From the NCBI RefSeq assembly GCF_019343495.1, contig NZ_CP072549.1, positions 2,542,001-2,606,000 of the forward strand: 64,000 bases of DNA, given 5' to 3'. Every line of letters begins with the position of its first letter. Positions within the stretch are counted from its first letter, which is position 1. A model generated the notes under the pieces. That model was not told the origin of the DNA. It did no database searches and was given only the letters and a program-made list of their open reading frames with translations. This document shows positions 45,170 to 55,413 of the stretch, in pieces. This DNA is from Acinetobacter lwoffii. GTDB taxonomy: Bacteria; Pseudomonadota; Gammaproteobacteria; Pseudomonadales; Moraxellaceae. Position numbers and translations under genes: made by a program.

Positions 45170-47467
45170 TTAGGCACTCACCATACGTGATGCAGATTTC
45201 ACCATATCCCCTAAACCATGGGTTCTGAAATAATATTCTAACCAGCTTTTTACCATGAGCGGATTGTCCATTTTTAACACATGTGCCAGCAATTCTTGTG
45301 CATCACTCATCGGAACATGACAAATGGTTTTACGTACCCGCAAAATATTACTGGAACTCATCGACAGGGTATTAAAGCCCATGGCCATGAGCAAAACTGC
45401 AGACAGCGGATCGCCTGCCATTTCACCGCAGATACTGACCGGTTTTTCATTGCGATGACAGTCCTGTACCAGACGGGTCAGGGCACGCAGTACTGCAGGG
45501 TGTAAATGTGAATAGACATTCGCTACCCGCGGATTATTGCGGTCCACGGCCAACAGATATTGGGTCAGATCGTTGGAGCCGACCGAGAAGAAATCCACCA
45601 ATTCGGAAAACTCATCAATCTGATGTAGCACACTTGGCACTTCCACCATGATGCCGAGTTTCGGCTTGTTCACCTTGACTTGTTCTTCTTCCTGAATCGC
45701 CGCATGGTCACGTTCCAGTAGGTAAAGCGCTTCTTCAACCTCGCTGACATTGGTCACCATCGGCAGCAGAATATGCAGGTTATTCAGTCCGATACTGGCT
45801 TTGAGCATGGCGCGAATCTGTGAAGAAAAAATTTCCGGATGATCGAGGGTAAAACGAATGCCACGCCAGCCGAGAGCCGAATTTTCTTCTTCAATCGAGA
45901 AATACGGCAGGTCTTTGTCTGCACCAATGTCCAGCGTTCGCATCACTACCGGTTTGTTGGCAAAATGACTAAGTTGCTGACGATAAATCGCACGTTGTTC
46001 TTCCTCGCCCGGGAAGCGGTCACGCAACATAAACGGAATTTCAGAACGGTATAAGCCAACACCTTTGGCACCGCGCTGCACGCCACGCACCACATCAATC
46101 ATCAGGCCGGTATTGACGTAGAGTTTGACCGCCACGCCGTCCGGAGTAATTGCATCTTTGGTTTCGTACTGACGCAAATCTTTGGCAATCTGTTCTTCTT
46201 CTTTTTGAATTTCTTTATAGCGACTGCGCAGGCGACGTGGCGGATTAATAAAGACCCGACCCTGATGCGCATCGACAATCATCTCCACATCATCGAGGGT
46301 ATTGATTGGCAGTTCGGTTACACCGACTACGGTGGGAATGCCAAGGGCACGCGCCACGATCACCATATGCGAGTTCATGGCGCCTTCGGTAGTGACAATC
46401 GCGGCAATTTTATCCACGGGCAGTTCAACCAGTGCAGCCGTCGATATTTCCTCACCAATCAGAATACTTTCATCGGTCAATTCACGGTGACTGGCATCGG
46501 CTTCCTGTAAACGTGCCAGAATGCGGCGACCCAGATCTTTTAAGTCCGCCACTCGCTCACGTAAATAATCATCTTCCATCTGGGAAAATTGTGCCACATG
46601 ATTGTCAATGACAATTCGCACGGCGCCTTGTGCCCAGTGACCTTCACGAATAAAGGCCTTGATTTCTGAAGGCAGGGCATTTTCATCCAGCATACGCAAA
46701 AACACGCTAAACAGTGCGCGTTCCTCGGCCATCAACGCATCCTGCATTTTGTCATCTAGCGACTGAATTTCTTCGCGGACTGAATTCAGGGCGTTATCTA
46801 ATAGCTCCAGTTCTTCGCTAATGTCATCCGCTTCACGGTCAGGGACTGCGGCAAGATCTGCTGGCGGATAGAGAATCACTGCACGACCTAAGGCAATACC
46901 ACCGGAGCCAGAAACTCCCTGAAAGGTTTTATAGGCGGGCAGGTTGCTTGGCTTACGGAATACATCGATATTGCCGACGGCATGGGCATGGGCGATGACG
47001 CCAGAAAGCTGCGCACAGAGTGTCACCAGAAAGGATTCAGCAGCTTCAGAAAAGTCCTGTGATTCTTTGTTCTGAACCACCAGCACACCCATCACCTTAC
47101 GGCGATACATCACTGGCACACCGAGGAAGGAGTTATAAATTTCCTCACCGGTTTCAGGTAAAAACAGGAAGCGCTCGTGTTTAGGGGCATTGTCCAGATT
47201 GACAATTTCCTCACGCTGTCCAACCAGGCCCACCAGACCTTCGCCGGTCTGCAAAGACACATGGCCGACAGATTCTGCATTCAGGCCTTTAGACGCCATG
47301 AGCAGATAACGCTGATTGCGTTCATCGAGGAGGTAGATCGAGCAGACATCAACCTGCATGGCCTCGGCCACATGCTTGACCATAATGTCGAGTGATTCAT
47401 GCAAACTGGTGGACGCATTGATCTCCTGAACAATACGTCTCAAGGTGTCCAGTTGCATATTCGACAT
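45170..47467 (-). CDS. ptsP: Nitrogen PTS enzyme I (EI-Ntr)
   Basis: PtsP takes phosphate from PEP and starts the nitrogen-related PTS cascade (NPr, EIIA-Ntr). The 765 residues comprise an N-terminal GAF sensor (about 15-155), then the EI domains. The phospho-histidine is in TTEGAMNSHMVIVARALGIP, the swivelling-domain linker follows, and the PEP-binding barrel holds VGLYRSEIPFM, LDIGADKDLPY and the Cys loop SICGEMAGDP. rppH is the next gene upstream, the conserved gammaproteobacterial order. Confidence 0.96.
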   Translation of the reverse strand: MSNMQLDTLRRIVQEINASTSLHESLDIMVKHVAEAMQVDVCSIYLLDERNQRYLLMASKGLNAESVGHVSLQTGEGLVGLVGQREEIVNLDNAPKHERFLFLPETGEEIYNSFLGVPVMYRRKVMGVLVVQNKESQDFSEAAESFLVTLCAQLSGVIAHAHAVGNIDVFRKPSNLPAYKTFQGVSGSGGIALGRAVILYPPADLAAVPDREADDISEELELLDNALNSVREEIQSLDDKMQDALMAEERALFSVFLRMLDENALPSEIKAFIREGHWAQGAVRIVIDNHVAQFSQMEDDYLRERVADLKDLGRRILARLQEADASHRELTDESILIGEEISTAALVELPVDKIAAIVTTEGAMNSHMVIVARALGIPTVVGVTELPINTLDDVEMIVDAHQGRVFINPPRRLRSRYKEIQKEEEQIAKDLRQYETKDAITPDGVAVKLYVNTGLMIDVVRGVQRGAKGVGLYRSEIPFMLRDRFPGEEEQRAIYRQQLSHFANKPVVMRTLDIGADKDLPYFSIEEENSALGWRGIRFTLDHPEIFSSQIRAMLKASIGLNNLHILLPMVTNVSEVEEALYLLERDHAAIQEEEQVKVNKPKLGIMVEVPSVLHQIDEFSELVDFFSVGSNDLTQYLLAVDRNNPRVANVYSHLHPAVLRALTRLVQDCHRNEKPVSICGEMAGDPLSAVLLMAMGFNTLSMSSSNILRVRKTICHVPMSDAQELLAHVLKMDNPLMVKSWLEYYFRTHGLGDMVKSASRMVSA

Positions 47468-47556
47468 AAGGTCTGCTCCGTCTATTCAGAATTTCAGTAA
47501 TGAAGTTTATTTATAACAATAGCCGCGTAAAAAATCTGCATTATTTATGCGATTTT

Positions 47557-48039
47557 TTAAGGTTTTTGCTGGGGCAGTTGCTGACACAACTCCACCAAGG
47601 CTTTGCGGTAAACATCACGTTTGAAATTCACGACTTGACCGAGTGGGTACCAATAACTGACCCATTGCCATTGATCAAATTCGGGCGGATCAGACAGATT
47701 CAACTGAATATGCTGAACGGGGGCCGTGAGTTTGAGTAAAAACCACTTTTGTTTTTGACCGATACAAACAGGATCAGAGTCCGTACGAATGTATCGATGC
47801 GGCAAACGATAGCGCAACCAGCCTTTGGTTTGCGCGACTATCTGGACGTGTTCGGGCAATAAGCCAACTTCTTCTCTCAGCTCACGATAGAGTGCCTGCT
47901 CAGGGGTTTCTCCATATTGGATCCCGCCTTGTGGAAATTGCCATGCATTATGACCAATGCGTTTTGCCCATAAAACCTGTCCAGCATCGTTTGCCAAAAT
48001 GATCCCGACATTCGGTCGGAAACCTTCAGAGTCGATCAT
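47557..48039 (-). CDS. rppH: RNA pyrophosphohydrolase
   Basis: RppH removes pyrophosphate from the 5' end of mRNA and so opens it to RNase E decay. The 160-residue Nudix protein has the box [20 protein letters not shown] followed by VGL, matching G-x5-E-x7-R-E-x2-E-E-x-G. The start [22 protein letters not shown] is typical of RppH. It lies directly upstream of ptsP with a 90-bp gap. The pairing of rppH and rne in one window is incidental. Confidence 0.95.
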   Translation of the reverse strand: MIDSEGFRPNVGIILANDAGQVLWAKRIGHNAWQFPQGGIQYGETPEQALYRELREEVGLLPEHVQIVAQTKGWLRYRLPHRYIRTDSDPVCIGQKQKWFLLKLTAPVQHIQLNLSDPPEFDQWQWVSYWYPLGQVVNFKRDVYRKALVELCQQLPQQKP

Positions 48040-48221
48040 TTGGCTACCTAAAAATTGTTTAATTTATGCCTTTGCCATCGGGGAGCATTATTTCGTTATC
48101 CAACTCGAAAAAAGCAAAGTTTAAAAATGTTAAAATTGCTATGATCTTAACGAATTTCTATCGACTAGCGGAGATAGATTTACAATTTTTTTCTTAAATT
48201 TCAGTTTTAACGAGTATTTTC

Positions 48222-48872
48222 ATGAAATTGGCGCTATTTGATCTCGATCACACCTTGTTAAACACGGATTCGGATCATTCTTGGGGAGAGTTTTTGGTCA
48301 GTGAGGGCCTGGTCGATCCAGTTCAGCATCGCGCCATGAATGACAAGTTCTATGACGATTATAAAAAAGGTCAGCTGGATCCTTATGCCTATAATGAATT
48401 TGTGTTCCAGTTTCTGACCAAACATGACAATGATTATTTGACTGAATTACATCAACTGTTCATGCAAAAAGTCATTCGTCCACAAATGCGTCCTGAAGGT
48501 TTTAAAGCCATTGAGCGCCACCGTGAAGCAGGGCATGCCTTAGTGGGGATTACCGCAACTTCAGACTTTATTACCGCACCCATTTTTCGTGAATTCGGAA
48601 TTACTGAAATTATTGCCACCAATGCTGAAGTCATTGATGGGAAATATACTGGTAAAGTCATCAATACCGCATGCTATCAGCAAGGGAAGCTGGTGCGCCT
48701 GGAACAATGGCTGGAAGGTCGCGATGTAACCGAGTCTTGGGCCTATTCAGATTCGATTAATGACCGTTTCTTGCTGGAATATGCGGATCATGCGATTGCA
48801 GTGAATCCGGATGATCGCTTGGAAACTCTAGCTCAAGAACAGGGTTGGGAAATACAGGACTGGTCGATCTAA
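48222..48872 (+). CDS. HAD-superfamily IB phosphatase
   Basis: The 216-residue enzyme belongs to the phosphoserine phosphatase-like IB group of HAD hydrolases. Motif I is FDLDHTLLN (Asp7 and Asp9), motif II GITATSDF, and motif IV YSDSINDRFLLE; a helical cap with DYKKGQLDPYAYNEF lies between. Family members dephosphorylate small metabolites; the exact substrate cannot be told. It is divergent from rppH and ends in its own terminator. Confidence 0.85.
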   Translation: MKLALFDLDHTLLNTDSDHSWGEFLVSEGLVDPVQHRAMNDKFYDDYKKGQLDPYAYNEFVFQFLTKHDNDYLTELHQLFMQKVIRPQMRPEGFKAIERHREAGHALVGITATSDFITAPIFREFGITEIIATNAEVIDGKYTGKVINTACYQQGKLVRLEQWLEGRDVTESWAYSDSINDRFLLEYADHAIAVNPDDRLETLAQEQGWEIQDWSI

Positions 48873-48898
48873 TCACTCCGAACTCATTAATGTGATTA

Positions 48899-48926
48899 TT
48901 AAGCACAACTCCGGTTGTGCTTTTTA
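48899..48926 (+). terminator. Intrinsic terminator of the HAD-IB gene
   Basis: AAGCACAAC (48901-48909), loop TCCG, GTTGTGCTT (48914-48922), then T. Confidence 0.88.
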
Positions 48927-49032
48927 TTTGCCTCGTTTGAATATTAATGTTTTTTCACAGTCCGGCTGAATCAGACATGCTATGCTCGAAAAACAGGACA
49001 TGATAACAATAGTAAATTCTGAGGTATGAGAT

Positions 49033-49281
49033 ATGACTCACGTTCGACCGCGTATGACACATCTGTTCCAACAGCTTGGCCTGGATGCCAGTGCAGAAGG
49101 TATTGAAACATTTATTCACGAGCATCAATTACATAAAGATCTGACTTTACTGGATGCGCCGTATTGGTCAGAGGCACAACGTCAATTTTTAAGCGAGAAA
49201 ATAGCGTCTGATGGCGAATGGGCGATTGTGGTGGATCAACTCAATGAATCCTTGCATGAAAATTCAACCAGTGAAGGATAA
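49033..49281 (+). CDS. DUF2789 family protein
   Basis: This 82-residue acidic protein fits DUF2789: HLFQQLGLDASAEGIETFI, the PYWSEAQRQFL core and WAIVVDQLNESL. The family is small, helical and of unknown function, common in pseudomonads and Acinetobacter. AGGTATGAG stands before the ATG. The gene is monocistronic with a terminator 6 bp downstream. Confidence 0.82.
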   Translation: MTHVRPRMTHLFQQLGLDASAEGIETFIHEHQLHKDLTLLDAPYWSEAQRQFLSEKIASDGEWAIVVDQLNESLHENSTSEG

Positions 49282-49284
49282 GAT

Positions 49285-49314
49285 ATAAAGCCAATCGTAT
49301 GATTGGCTTTTTTT
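49285..49314 (+). terminator. Intrinsic terminator of the DUF2789 gene
   Basis: AAAGCCAATC (49287-49296), loop GTAT, GATTGGCTTT (49301-49310) plus T run. The A-rich left flank could also serve the convergent ovoA gene. Confidence 0.9.
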
Positions 49315-49331
49315 AGGCCATCACCTTACCT

Positions 49332-51506
49332 TTAGCGAACACGTTTCCAGATCGTGACTTGTGACAGCGTGTGTTGATACTTTCTGGCCGTTTCTCGAAT
49401 CACAAAAGGCACATCTTGGGGTTCGGCCACCAATTCAAAGTGCTGGGTTAAGATATTGCTTATACCAGCCAAGGTCGTGATGTTTTCCCCATCCTCCTGA
49501 AAACCGCCTAGCCACTCACTACGTGCCGTATGTTCTTCCAGCCAGGTATAGGGCGAACTCAGCATTAAAATTCCACCTATATTGATACGTTTATGAATCT
49601 GCAATAAAAAGTCTTTCGGATGATGCAGCCGGTCAATCAGATTCGCTGCCAGAATAAAATCATAGCCGCTAAAATGTGCTTTCAGGTTGCAGGCATCGGC
49701 CTGAAAAAATTCCGTTTTAGATGCAAGCTGATCCAAAGCGACATCTTCAAGTGAACAGCTTTTTTCTTCGCTTAATTCACCTTCTAGTGGCAGCTGATAA
49801 CGTACCCTATGGCCTTGAGCCAAATAAACTGCTTGCTGGATAAAGCGTGCCGAAAAGTCCAAACCGGTTACCTGATCAAAAGAGCGTGCCAGTTCAAAGC
49901 TGGCGCGGCCGGTAGCACAGCCAATATCTAAGGCACGATGGCACGGCGTTTGCTGAAAATAGGGTTGTGCCAGATCGACCAGTGTTTTGGCAAAATTAGC
50001 GATACCAAAATATTCGATACCATACTGGAATTCCAGATATTGGGAGACCAGCTGGTCGCTTTCATAATGCGAAGGGAAATGTTGCAATGCTTGATCAGAA
50101 GCGACGTAGCGAAAACCAGCGTGCTGAAAGAAATGCCGTCTGAAGGCGTAGCGGGAACTATATAAAGCTTCATTGCCCGCCGAAATCCAGGAGCCACCTT
50201 TCATCAGGTTATGGCGACCGTCAAAGGTCGGTGTACTGAAATCATCATAAAATGGATGCACCTGAAAACCCTGAAATGGATAGATCGGGGTTTCAGTCCA
50301 CTGCCAGACATTGCCTTGAATATCGTAAAAATCACTCTGCTTGAAATGATCCACCGGACAGGAGCTGGTGCCGTATTTCAACTCGATATTGGCCTGTTCA
50401 GGACTTTGTAAATCTGGATCCAGGTCTGAAACGGCATACAGGCGATACCATTCATCTTCAGTCGGCAAGCGAATGGTTTTTCCAAGCTGTTGCGATTTCC
50501 ACTGACAAAAGGCCTTGGCTTCATGATAATTCACTTCTACCGGCCAATCCCAAGGCATCGGCACTTCTTCCAGCATCAGTCGCAGTGACCAACCCAATTC
50601 AGTTTTGCGCCAGAAACAGGGATGAGCAGCTTGTGAAAATTGCAGCCAGCCTAGACCTTCTTCACTCCAGTAGTGTTCGGTCTGATAGCCATCAGCTTCG
50701 ACAAAGGCCAGAAATTCCTGATTCGATACCAGATATTTGGAGGCTGCAAAAGCTGCAACCTCGGCTTGATGCCGGCCGTATTCATTGTCCCAGCCATAAA
50801 ATGGATGGTTAAAATCTTTCTGTAAATGCACTTTGCCTTCCGGCACATCCAGCAAAATATTATCCGGGGCCATGCCGGTAATAATATTGGCACGCCATTG
50901 CGGATGCTGGCGTATATGTTCCAAAGCATGCTGGCGGATCAGCACAGAAGAAGTTTCCAGATGGATCCGTTCATGTTCGATGCCCATGATGATGGTCCAC
51001 CAAGGGTTTTGCCAGTTTAAGGGTAGAGTTAGCGGAGCATGTTCAAGGATGTTCAGGATCAGGGCGCGTACCTGATGCCGATAATCACGGACTTCCTGCA
51101 CACTGGGCCAGTCATAATGTACTTCGTCCAGGTCATCCCAGCTCATCTCGTCCACACCGATTGCAAAGATACTTTCAAAATGCGGATTTAAGCGTTCGCT
51201 AATTAGCTTGCTGAGCAGTAGTTTATTGACAAAAAAAGTGGCGGTATGCGCAAAATAAAAAATTAGCGGATGACGTAAAGTAATTGGTTTGATGAAAAAA
51301 GCATCTTCATGCTTGAGGCATTCAAACAGTTGCTCATAGGTGTCAAAGGTATTCAGGAAATATTCGCGCAGGCCGTGCCGGGCAGTCTGTTCATTGGCAA
51401 AATCAAGTGCCGGCGTGGGCAGCAGCATCGGTTTGGCCGAAAGCCATAGGCTGCTTGTATTGGTTTTGTCTTGAGGGTGGGATTTTAGGGGAGAATCGAG
51501 CTGCAT
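49332..51506 (-). CDS. ovoA: 5-histidylcysteine sulfoxide synthase / ovothiol methyltransferase
   Basis: OvoA joins cysteine to the imidazole of histidine with O2 and iron, the first step to ovothiol, an antioxidant mercaptohistidine. The 724-residue protein has three parts: a DinB-like domain (about 45-195) with the iron motif His178-x3-His182-x-Glu184 (EHERIHLET), a formylglycine-enzyme-type sulfatase-modifying domain (about 240-485; GNVWQWTET, LMKGGSWIS, YRHH-like AFRRHFFQHAGFR), and a C-terminal SAM methyltransferase (LDIGCATGRASFELA at about 545) that would N-methylate the product. The fused methyltransferase separates OvoA from EgtB. No ovoB lyase is adjacent. Confidence 0.88.
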   Translation of the reverse strand: MQLDSPLKSHPQDKTNTSSLWLSAKPMLLPTPALDFANEQTARHGLREYFLNTFDTYEQLFECLKHEDAFFIKPITLRHPLIFYFAHTATFFVNKLLLSKLISERLNPHFESIFAIGVDEMSWDDLDEVHYDWPSVQEVRDYRHQVRALILNILEHAPLTLPLNWQNPWWTIIMGIEHERIHLETSSVLIRQHALEHIRQHPQWRANIITGMAPDNILLDVPEGKVHLQKDFNHPFYGWDNEYGRHQAEVAAFAASKYLVSNQEFLAFVEADGYQTEHYWSEEGLGWLQFSQAAHPCFWRKTELGWSLRLMLEEVPMPWDWPVEVNYHEAKAFCQWKSQQLGKTIRLPTEDEWYRLYAVSDLDPDLQSPEQANIELKYGTSSCPVDHFKQSDFYDIQGNVWQWTETPIYPFQGFQVHPFYDDFSTPTFDGRHNLMKGGSWISAGNEALYSSRYAFRRHFFQHAGFRYVASDQALQHFPSHYESDQLVSQYLEFQYGIEYFGIANFAKTLVDLAQPYFQQTPCHRALDIGCATGRASFELARSFDQVTGLDFSARFIQQAVYLAQGHRVRYQLPLEGELSEEKSCSLEDVALDQLASKTEFFQADACNLKAHFSGYDFILAANLIDRLHHPKDFLLQIHKRINIGGILMLSSPYTWLEEHTARSEWLGGFQEDGENITTLAGISNILTQHFELVAEPQDVPFVIRETARKYQHTLSQVTIWKRVR

Positions 51507-51655
51507 CCGTCAGGCTCCATCGAATAGTTTAAGCATTCCTCTGCACTGCAAAAGAATGGAATTGTCTTAAAAATACTCGAAAGATATCGCCAGATGGGGT
51601 GTATTTAGGTAACAAAATGCTGCACCGTTTTGGATGCAGCATGTTCAGGAACAGC

Positions 51656-52531
51656 TTAAATAGACAGCGAGGCGCCTTGCATGAGCTGAACCAAAGCCTG
51701 TGCCGCTTTGGACTGCGTACGACCCGGATGCCAGACCATGCCCAAGCGACGGTTCATTTCCAGATTAATATCTAGTTGGTGAAGGTCATGATTGACCAAA
51801 GTTTTTGGCAGTACCGACCAGCCTAAGCCAATCGATACCAGCATCCGGATTGATTCCAGCGGATTATTGCTCATACTGACTTTCGGTTTAATACCCTGTT
51901 TTTCAAATTCGGCCAAAGTAATTTGCGAGGTATAGGTCTGTGATGAGGGCAACAGGCTTGGATAGTCGAGCAAATCTTCCAGACACAGATTTTTTTGCTG
52001 CGCCAGCGGATGAAACGGTGCCACCACAAAGACTAGAGGATCATTCCAGATAGTCACATAATTCAGACGCGCATCACCCCGTGGCGGCAAGGTTAAAAAT
52101 GCCAGTTCCAGATCGCCGGCAATCACTTGTTCATGCGCCTGCTCGGAATCGACAAAATGCACATCCAGAGTCACGTCAGGATATTCCTGAACATAACGGC
52201 GCAAATGACTCGGCAGATGATGCAGGCCAATATGATGACTGGTACCAATTTTCAGTTTGCCCTGTACCTGACCTTGTTCATGGCTCAAGGTATAATGAAT
52301 ATCCCCGAGTTCATTCAGCCAGTTTTTCACTTTAGGCAACAGAGAGTGCGCCGCGTGGGTGGCCTGTACACCACGTCCGGCAGATTCAAACAGCTTGACC
52401 CCAAAATATTCTTCCAGACTGTGAATACGTTTGGTGACAGCAGGCTGGGTAATGAAGAGCTGATCTGCGGCCAGAGAAATCGAACCGGTTTCCATGACTT
52501 TCACGAAGGCTTCAAAGGCTGCGAGATTCAT
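51656..52531 (-). CDS. LysR-type regulator next to leuC
   Basis: The start ATG 52531 has AGGTGA 6 nt upstream; a GTG three codons earlier is rejected. The 291-residue protein has the LysR helix-turn-helix (AFEAFVKVMETGSISLAA, QPAVTKRIHSLEEYFG) and a substrate-binding domain with IGTSHHIGLHHLP and SIGLGWSVLP. In pseudomonads a LysR gene stands next to leuC in the same way, so control of the leu genes is plausible but not shown. Confidence 0.85.
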   Translation of the reverse strand: MNLAAFEAFVKVMETGSISLAADQLFITQPAVTKRIHSLEEYFGVKLFESAGRGVQATHAAHSLLPKVKNWLNELGDIHYTLSHEQGQVQGKLKIGTSHHIGLHHLPSHLRRYVQEYPDVTLDVHFVDSEQAHEQVIAGDLELAFLTLPPRGDARLNYVTIWNDPLVFVVAPFHPLAQQKNLCLEDLLDYPSLLPSSQTYTSQITLAEFEKQGIKPKVSMSNNPLESIRMLVSIGLGWSVLPKTLVNHDLHQLDINLEMNRRLGMVWHPGRTQSKAAQALVQLMQGASLSI

Positions 52532-52669
52532 CTTAATCACCTATAAAGAATTTTTATGTGTAAATCTATTATTGTTATATTTTAAGAATAAATCAAAGTA
52601 AAATTAGCTCATCTATGTTGCAGTGCTGAATTACTATACATTTTCAAAGCCTTGGCATTTTAAAAACTA

Positions 52670-52699
52670 AAAAAGACCACCTATAAAGGCAGTCTTTCA
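52670..52699 (-). terminator. Intrinsic terminator of the DUF2061 gene
   Basis: AAAGACCACC (52672-52681) and GGCAGTCTTT (52688-52697) form a 10-bp stem with two wobbles; T run on the minus strand. Confidence 0.75.
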
Positions 52700-52721
52700 T
52701 CAGGAACCTCGACTGAAGAGT

Positions 52722-52958
52722 TTAGACGGTAATGTCCTCATTCTGCTGTTGGTTATTACGCTCCCAGATTTTTTCATGGAAGAAGAAAGCCACTGCCTGT
52801 ACCGTTGGCTCTAATAAACTTAAGGCAATGGCCATGGTCAAACTGCCGGTTACCAAGTAACCCACAATCATCGCCACAGTAATGTGCATAATGTAGTAGC
52901 TGAAGGTCTTTTTGAACATGCGCTGGTTGTTGTCTACAAAGCGCTGAATATGTGCCAT
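52722..52958 (-). CDS. DUF2061 family small membrane protein
   Basis: From ATG 52958 (GAGGAA 8 nt upstream; the frame opens five codons earlier at a TTG) the protein has 78 residues. It has the DUF2061 pattern: KKTFSYYIMHITVAMIVGYLVTGSL, then LSLLEPTVQAVAFFFHEKIWER, i.e. two membrane helices around an invariant TGS and ending in HEKIWE. The family function is unknown. A Fur-box-like sequence lies 38-60 nt upstream of the start, so iron control is possible. Confidence 0.8.
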   Translation of the reverse strand: MAHIQRFVDNNQRMFKKTFSYYIMHITVAMIVGYLVTGSLTMAIALSLLEPTVQAVAFFFHEKIWERNNQQQNEDITV

Positions 52959-52995
52959 GTCGAAGTTCCTCAAAAATAATCATCTCTGTCGATGA

Positions 52996-53018
52996 AGAAA
53001 TAATAATAATTCTCATTT
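52996..53018 (-). promoter_or_regulatory. Fur-box-like sequence upstream of the DUF2061 gene
   Basis: AATAATAATAATTCTCATT (52998-53016) agrees at 13 of 19 positions with the classic Fur consensus GATAATGATAATCATTATC. It is 40-60 nt before the DUF2061 start and about 200 bp before divergent leuC. Confidence 0.45.
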
Positions 53019-53220
53019 GATTTGTAAAAGCGAATATTTTTTATAACTTAATCGGAAAATTAGATTTATGACAATATAGCTAAAGCATGATTTGATTCAG
53101 CTTTTAAAAGATTCCAAAAAGTTTTTTAACTGATAAAAATGATAAATTAGATTTATGTGATTGCAGCGATATAATCAAAATCAGAGAAAGAATTTACCCA
53201 GTCCAGTGGAGTACATCGAC

Positions 53221-54654
53221 ATGGCAGGCGCAACCCAAACAGCAAAAACATTATATGATAAATTGTGGGACGACCATTTAGTAACGCAACGTGATGATGG
53301 TTCTGCCTTACTGTACATCGACCGTCACTTATTACATGAAGTGACTTCTCCACAGGCCTTTGAAGGTTTGCAATTGGCCGGGCGCAAGCCATGGCGTTTA
53401 AGCGCTAACATTGCTACACCGGATCATAACGTACCGACCTCGAAAAAAGAGCGTGAGCAGGGCGTAGCCGGAATTGAAGATGAAACCTCGCGCATTCAGG
53501 TGCAAACCTTGGATGATAACTGCAAGACCTTTAATATTGTTGAATTTGATATTAACGATATCCGTCAGGGCATCGCGCATGTAGTTGGGCCGGAGCAGGG
53601 CTTGACCTTACCGGGCATGACCGTGGTATGTGGTGATTCGCATACAGCAACCCATGGTGCTTTTGGCTGCTTGGCGCATGGGATCGGGACATCCGAAGTT
53701 GAACATGTATTGGCGACCCAATGCCTGGTTCAAAAGAAGATGAAAAACATGCTGGTGCGTGTTGATGGCAAATTAGGTCAGGGTGTAACACCAAAAGATG
53801 TGGTCTTGGCGATTATTGGCAAGATCGGTACCGCAGGCGGTACTGGTCACGCGATTGAATTTGGCGGTCAGGTCTTCCGTGACATGTCTATCGAAGGTCG
53901 TATGACTGTGTGTAATATGGCGATCGAAGCCGGTGCCCGTGTCGGCATGGTGGCTGTCGATGAAAAAACCATTGAGTATGTTAAAGGCCGTCCGTATGCG
54001 CCGACTGCAGATCAGTGGGATCAGGCTGTTGCTTACTGGAATACTTTACATTCAGATGATGACGCATACTTTGACACGGTTGTTGTATTGCAAGGTGAAG
54101 AAATCGAGCCACAAGTGTCTTGGGGTACTTCCCCTGAGATGGTGATTCCGGTCTCTCAAGCAGTACCGACTTTAGAACAAGCCAAAGATGATGTACAACG
54201 CAATGACTGGAACCGTGCTTATCAATATATGGGCTTAAATGCAGGTCAGGCATTAGCAGACATCCAGTTAGATCGTGTATTTATCGGTTCATGTACCAAT
54301 TCGCGTATTGAAGATATCCGCGCTGCAGCTGAAGTAATCAAAGGTCGTAAAGTCGCATCTTCAATCAAACAGGCGATGGTGGTTCCGGGTTCTGGTCTGG
54401 TCAAAGCTCAGGCAGAAGCGGAAGGTCTGGACAAGGTATTTGTCGAGGCGGGCTTCGAGTGGCGTGAACCTGGCTGTTCAATGTGTCTGGCGATGAATGC
54501 TGACAAGTTACAACCAGGCGAGCATTGTGCCTCGACTTCGAACCGTAACTTTGAAGGTCGTCAGGGCAATGGCGGTCGTACTCATCTGGTGAGTCCAGCC
54601 ATGGCAGCCGCTGCTGCGATTGCAGGTCACTTTGTTGATGTTCGTTCATTTTAA
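53221..54654 (+). CDS. leuC: 3-isopropylmalate dehydratase large subunit
   Basis: LeuC with LeuD isomerises 2- to 3-isopropylmalate in leucine synthesis. The 477 residues carry the [4Fe-4S] cysteines of the aconitase family ([14 protein letters not shown] region, [25 protein letters not shown]). The frame is open from 53161, but [19 protein letters not shown] at ATG 53221 with GGAG upstream is the natural LeuC start. leuD follows 21 nt after the stop. I see no leader peptide rich in Leu codons. Confidence 0.96.
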   Translation: MAGATQTAKTLYDKLWDDHLVTQRDDGSALLYIDRHLLHEVTSPQAFEGLQLAGRKPWRLSANIATPDHNVPTSKKEREQGVAGIEDETSRIQVQTLDDNCKTFNIVEFDINDIRQGIAHVVGPEQGLTLPGMTVVCGDSHTATHGAFGCLAHGIGTSEVEHVLATQCLVQKKMKNMLVRVDGKLGQGVTPKDVVLAIIGKIGTAGGTGHAIEFGGQVFRDMSIEGRMTVCNMAIEAGARVGMVAVDEKTIEYVKGRPYAPTADQWDQAVAYWNTLHSDDDAYFDTVVVLQGEEIEPQVSWGTSPEMVIPVSQAVPTLEQAKDDVQRNDWNRAYQYMGLNAGQALADIQLDRVFIGSCTNSRIEDIRAAAEVIKGRKVASSIKQAMVVPGSGLVKAQAEAEGLDKVFVEAGFEWREPGCSMCLAMNADKLQPGEHCASTSNRNFEGRQGNGGRTHLVSPAMAAAAAIAGHFVDVRSF

Positions 54655-54675
54655 TTGGTACGTAGGAGCACAGAC

Positions 54676-55326
54676 ATGAAAGCTTATACCGTTGAACAAG
54701 GTATCGTTGCACCTTTAGACCGTGCCAATGTCGATACAGATTTAATTATTCCAAAACAGTTTTTGAAATCGATCAAACGTACCGGTTTTGGTGACAATTT
54801 ATTTGATGAATTACGTTATTTAGATGAAGGTTATCCAGGGCAGGACAATTCAGTTCGTCCGATCAATCCGGACTTTGTCTTGAACCAGCCACGTTATCAG
54901 GGTGCGTCTATTTTAATTTCACGTGCCAACTTTGGATGTGGTTCTAGCCGTGAACATGCGCCGTGGGCTTTGAGTGAATACGGTTTCCGTACTGTTATTG
55001 CGCCAAGCTTTGCCGATATTTTCTTTAATAACTGTTTTAAAAACGGTATGTTGCCCGTGATTTTGGCTGAAGATATTGTTGAGCAGTTATTTAAGGAATG
55101 TGCGGCAGATGAAGGTTATCAATTAACCATTGACTTGCAGGCACAAGAAGTTCGCACCCCTGCAGGTGAAAGCTTTAAGTTTGAAGTTGATCCATTTCGC
55201 AAGCATTGCCTGTTAAATGGTCTGGATGATATTGGCTTAACTTTGCAGGTGGCGGATGATATTCGTGCCTATGAAGAAAAAACCAAACAATCGCGTCCTT
55301 GGGTATTTGCCGAAATTCATGGATAA
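54676..55326 (+). CDS. leuD: 3-isopropylmalate dehydratase small subunit
   Basis: LeuD is the swivel subunit that completes the isopropylmalate isomerase active site. The 216-residue sequence has [36 protein letters not shown] and [12 protein letters not shown], the diagnostic motifs. ATG 54676 is chosen since AGGAG lies 7 nt upstream. It is coupled closely to leuC and followed by a lipoprotein gene before leuB. Confidence 0.96.
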   Translation: MKAYTVEQGIVAPLDRANVDTDLIIPKQFLKSIKRTGFGDNLFDELRYLDEGYPGQDNSVRPINPDFVLNQPRYQGASILISRANFGCGSSREHAPWALSEYGFRTVIAPSFADIFFNNCFKNGMLPVILAEDIVEQLFKECAADEGYQLTIDLQAQEVRTPAGESFKFEVDPFRKHCLLNGLDDIGLTLQVADDIRAYEEKTKQSRPWVFAEIHG

Positions 55327-55413
55327 ATCAGTAAAAATTGTCATGGCATCACTGCGATGCCCTTGCTAATATCGGAAGATTATTGAGTTTTTTGATTGGG
55401 TAAGACAGACATT

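Noticed and set aside
53161..53220. Upstream start for leuC adding 20 residues
   Set aside because: The extra residues are not LeuC-like and ATG 53221 has a GGAG site.
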